Source: JBBKXP01 sp038323615
GTDB lineage: Bacteria > Pseudomonadota > Alphaproteobacteria > Rhodobacterales > Rhodobacteraceae
Direction: 5' to 3'
NCBI GenBank assembly: GCA_038323615.1
Contig: JBBQHC010000035.1
Coordinates: forward strand, 1-22,633
DNA: 22,633 nucleotides
A program made the translations under genes and the position numbers. How positions within the stretch are numbered: position 1 is the first letter of the stretch; each line of letters opens with the position of its first letter. The notes below the pieces were generated by a model. That model saw only the letters and a list, made by a program, of their open reading frames with translations, was not told the DNA's origin and ran no database searches. Shown here in pieces: positions 21,677-22,633 of the stretch.

Positions 21677-22372
21677 ATGACCTTGTCGCAAAAAGCTCTT
21701 GCCGTTCACCTGCTCACCGCCTCGGGTGCAGTTTTCGCAATGCTGGCGATGCTCGCTGCAGTCGATCACGAATGGAGCCTGATGTTCCTTTGGCTGATTG
21801 TCGCCTTTTTCGTCGACGGCATCGACGGACCCTTGGCGCGGCGCTACGACGTCAAGACCAACGCGCCGATTTTCGACGGCGTGCTGCTGGACCTGATCAT
21901 CGACTACCTGACCTATGTCTTCGTCCCTGCCTACGCCCTGTTCAAATCCGGGCTGGTCAATGGCTGGAGCGGGTGGATCATCATCATCGTGATCACCTTT
22001 ACCTCGGCAATGTATTTCGCCGACAGCCGAATGAAAACTAAGGACTATTCATTCTCGGGCTTTCCGGGCTGCTGGAACATGGTCGTGCTGGTCCTGTTTG
22101 CCACCAAACCGGGGTGGGAGGTGAGCCTTGCGATCACCGTCGTGTTGGCCATCGCGATGTTCTTTCCGGTCAAGTTCGTTCACCCGGTACGCACCAAACG
22201 CTGGCGCAACGTGACTTTGCCGATGGCGCTAGCATGGACGTTCTTTGCGGGCTGGGTGGCCTGGGTGAATTTCGACCCATCAAGCTGGGCGCACTGGGGG
22301 TTGATCGTGACCTCGGTTTATCTGGTGCTGGCAGGGGCGGCGCAGCAGGTTCTTTACGGGACGGATGGTTAG
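21677..22372 (+). CDS. pcs: Phosphatidylcholine synthase
   Basis: Pcs condenses CDP-diacylglycerol with choline to make phosphatidylcholine in the inner membrane. The 231-residue product has about eight hydrophobic segments. Its active-site motif runs from DGIDGPLARR through FDGVLLDLIID (about residues 47-76); the spacing D-G-x2-A-R-x12-G-x3-D-x3-D fits the Pcs subfamily, where other CDP-alcohol transferases have a shorter gap. AVHLLTASGAVFAML and SGFPGCWNMVVLVLFA are further Pcs landmarks. The ATG at 21677 was chosen because homology begins soon after; an in-frame TTG at 21659 is an alternative, and neither has a good ribosome binding site. Confidence 0.93.
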   Translation: MTLSQKALAVHLLTASGAVFAMLAMLAAVDHEWSLMFLWLIVAFFVDGIDGPLARRYDVKTNAPIFDGVLLDLIIDYLTYVFVPAYALFKSGLVNGWSGWIIIIVITFTSAMYFADSRMKTKDYSFSGFPGCWNMVVLVLFATKPGWEVSLAITVVLAIAMFFPVKFVHPVRTKRWRNVTLPMALAWTFFAGWVAWVNFDPSSWAHWGLIVTSVYLVLAGAAQQVLYGTDG

Positions 22373-22459
22373 CCAGACGCCAGTTTAACCCTGCCAGACT
22401 TTTGGACGACCGGGCGTTGCGATGTGGTTGCGCGAATTTACAGGTCTTGACCCAATTGC

Positions 22460-22633
22460 TTACAAGCGCGTCAGCACCACACCCGCCACGATCAACGCCG
22501 CCGCGATCCCCTTGCCCCGGTCCATCTGGTCGCCAAAGGCCAGCCAGCCGATCAGAACCGCGAACAGGATCGAGGTTTCGCGCAGCGCCGCGACAAGTGC
22601 GATGGGGGCCACCGTCATCGCCCAGACCACAAT
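22460..22633 (-). CDS. EamA/DMT-family transporter, C-terminal part
   Basis: The frame enters from the right edge and ends at a TAA (22460-22462). The 57 visible residues read VVWAMTVAPIALVAALRETS, then ILFAVLIGWLAFGDQ, then GIAAALIVAGVVLTRL. This matches the last three helices of EamA-type drug/metabolite transporters, where ALRE.S.LFA.LIGWL.FGE is a common signature. Substrate and full length cannot be judged because the 5' part is outside the window. Confidence 0.85.
   Translation of the reverse strand: MVVWAMTVAPIALVAALRETSILFAVLIGWLAFGDQMDRGKGIAAALIVAGVVLTRL

Overview
The window looks like chromosomal DNA of an alphaproteobacterium of the Rhodobacterales (Rhodobacter/Roseobacter type). 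This is inferred from the high G+C coding style, a ruvC-ruvA-ruvB operon, a DUF484-xerC pair, a short TalC-type transaldolase divergent from priA, a Pcs-type phosphatidylcholine synthase and a DUF1127 protein. No rRNA, tRNA, CRISPR array or complete insertion sequence was seen. The genus cannot be named from the sequence alone.

Layout. Positions 1-1410 are a scrambled mobile-element scar. A fragment of an IS5/IS1182-type transposase runs off the left edge. An intact but comparatively AT-rich yaeQ gene follows, and then the first ~40 codons of a second IS5-family transposase on the opposite strand, cut off right at the yaeQ stop. Positions 1411-4256 hold a leftward operon ruvC-ruvA-ruvB plus an unrecognised 206-codon gene, with a one-mismatch LexA-type box in front of ruvC. 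A DUF1127 gene (4603-4812), a strong stem-loop, a small one-helix membrane protein and prmA follow. Next come a BenE-type transporter and a convergent flavin-dependent oxidoreductase. priA faces away from a transaldolase gene that has a clear intrinsic terminator, and DUF484-xerC follows. Short GGGTTNAAACCC-type palindromes punctuate 7592-9925, one of them inside priA.

Positions 13871-20211 are the accessory part: a rightward run led by a winged-helix/TPR regulator, then GYD-domain, SnoaL-like, truncated methyltransferase, second SnoaL-like, tiny ORF, full methyltransferase, ChaC-like gamma-glutamylcyclotransferase and M19 dipeptidase. Several junctions overlap by 4-8 bases, suggesting coupled translation. 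The last two genes together form a plausible glutathione breakdown route (glutathione to 5-oxoproline and Cys-Gly, then to free amino acids). The rest of the cluster has no assigned substrate and is the best candidate for an undescribed function here.

The right end has a secreted MltB-type lytic transglycosylase, phosphatidylcholine synthase, and the C-terminus of an EamA-type transporter running off the edge.
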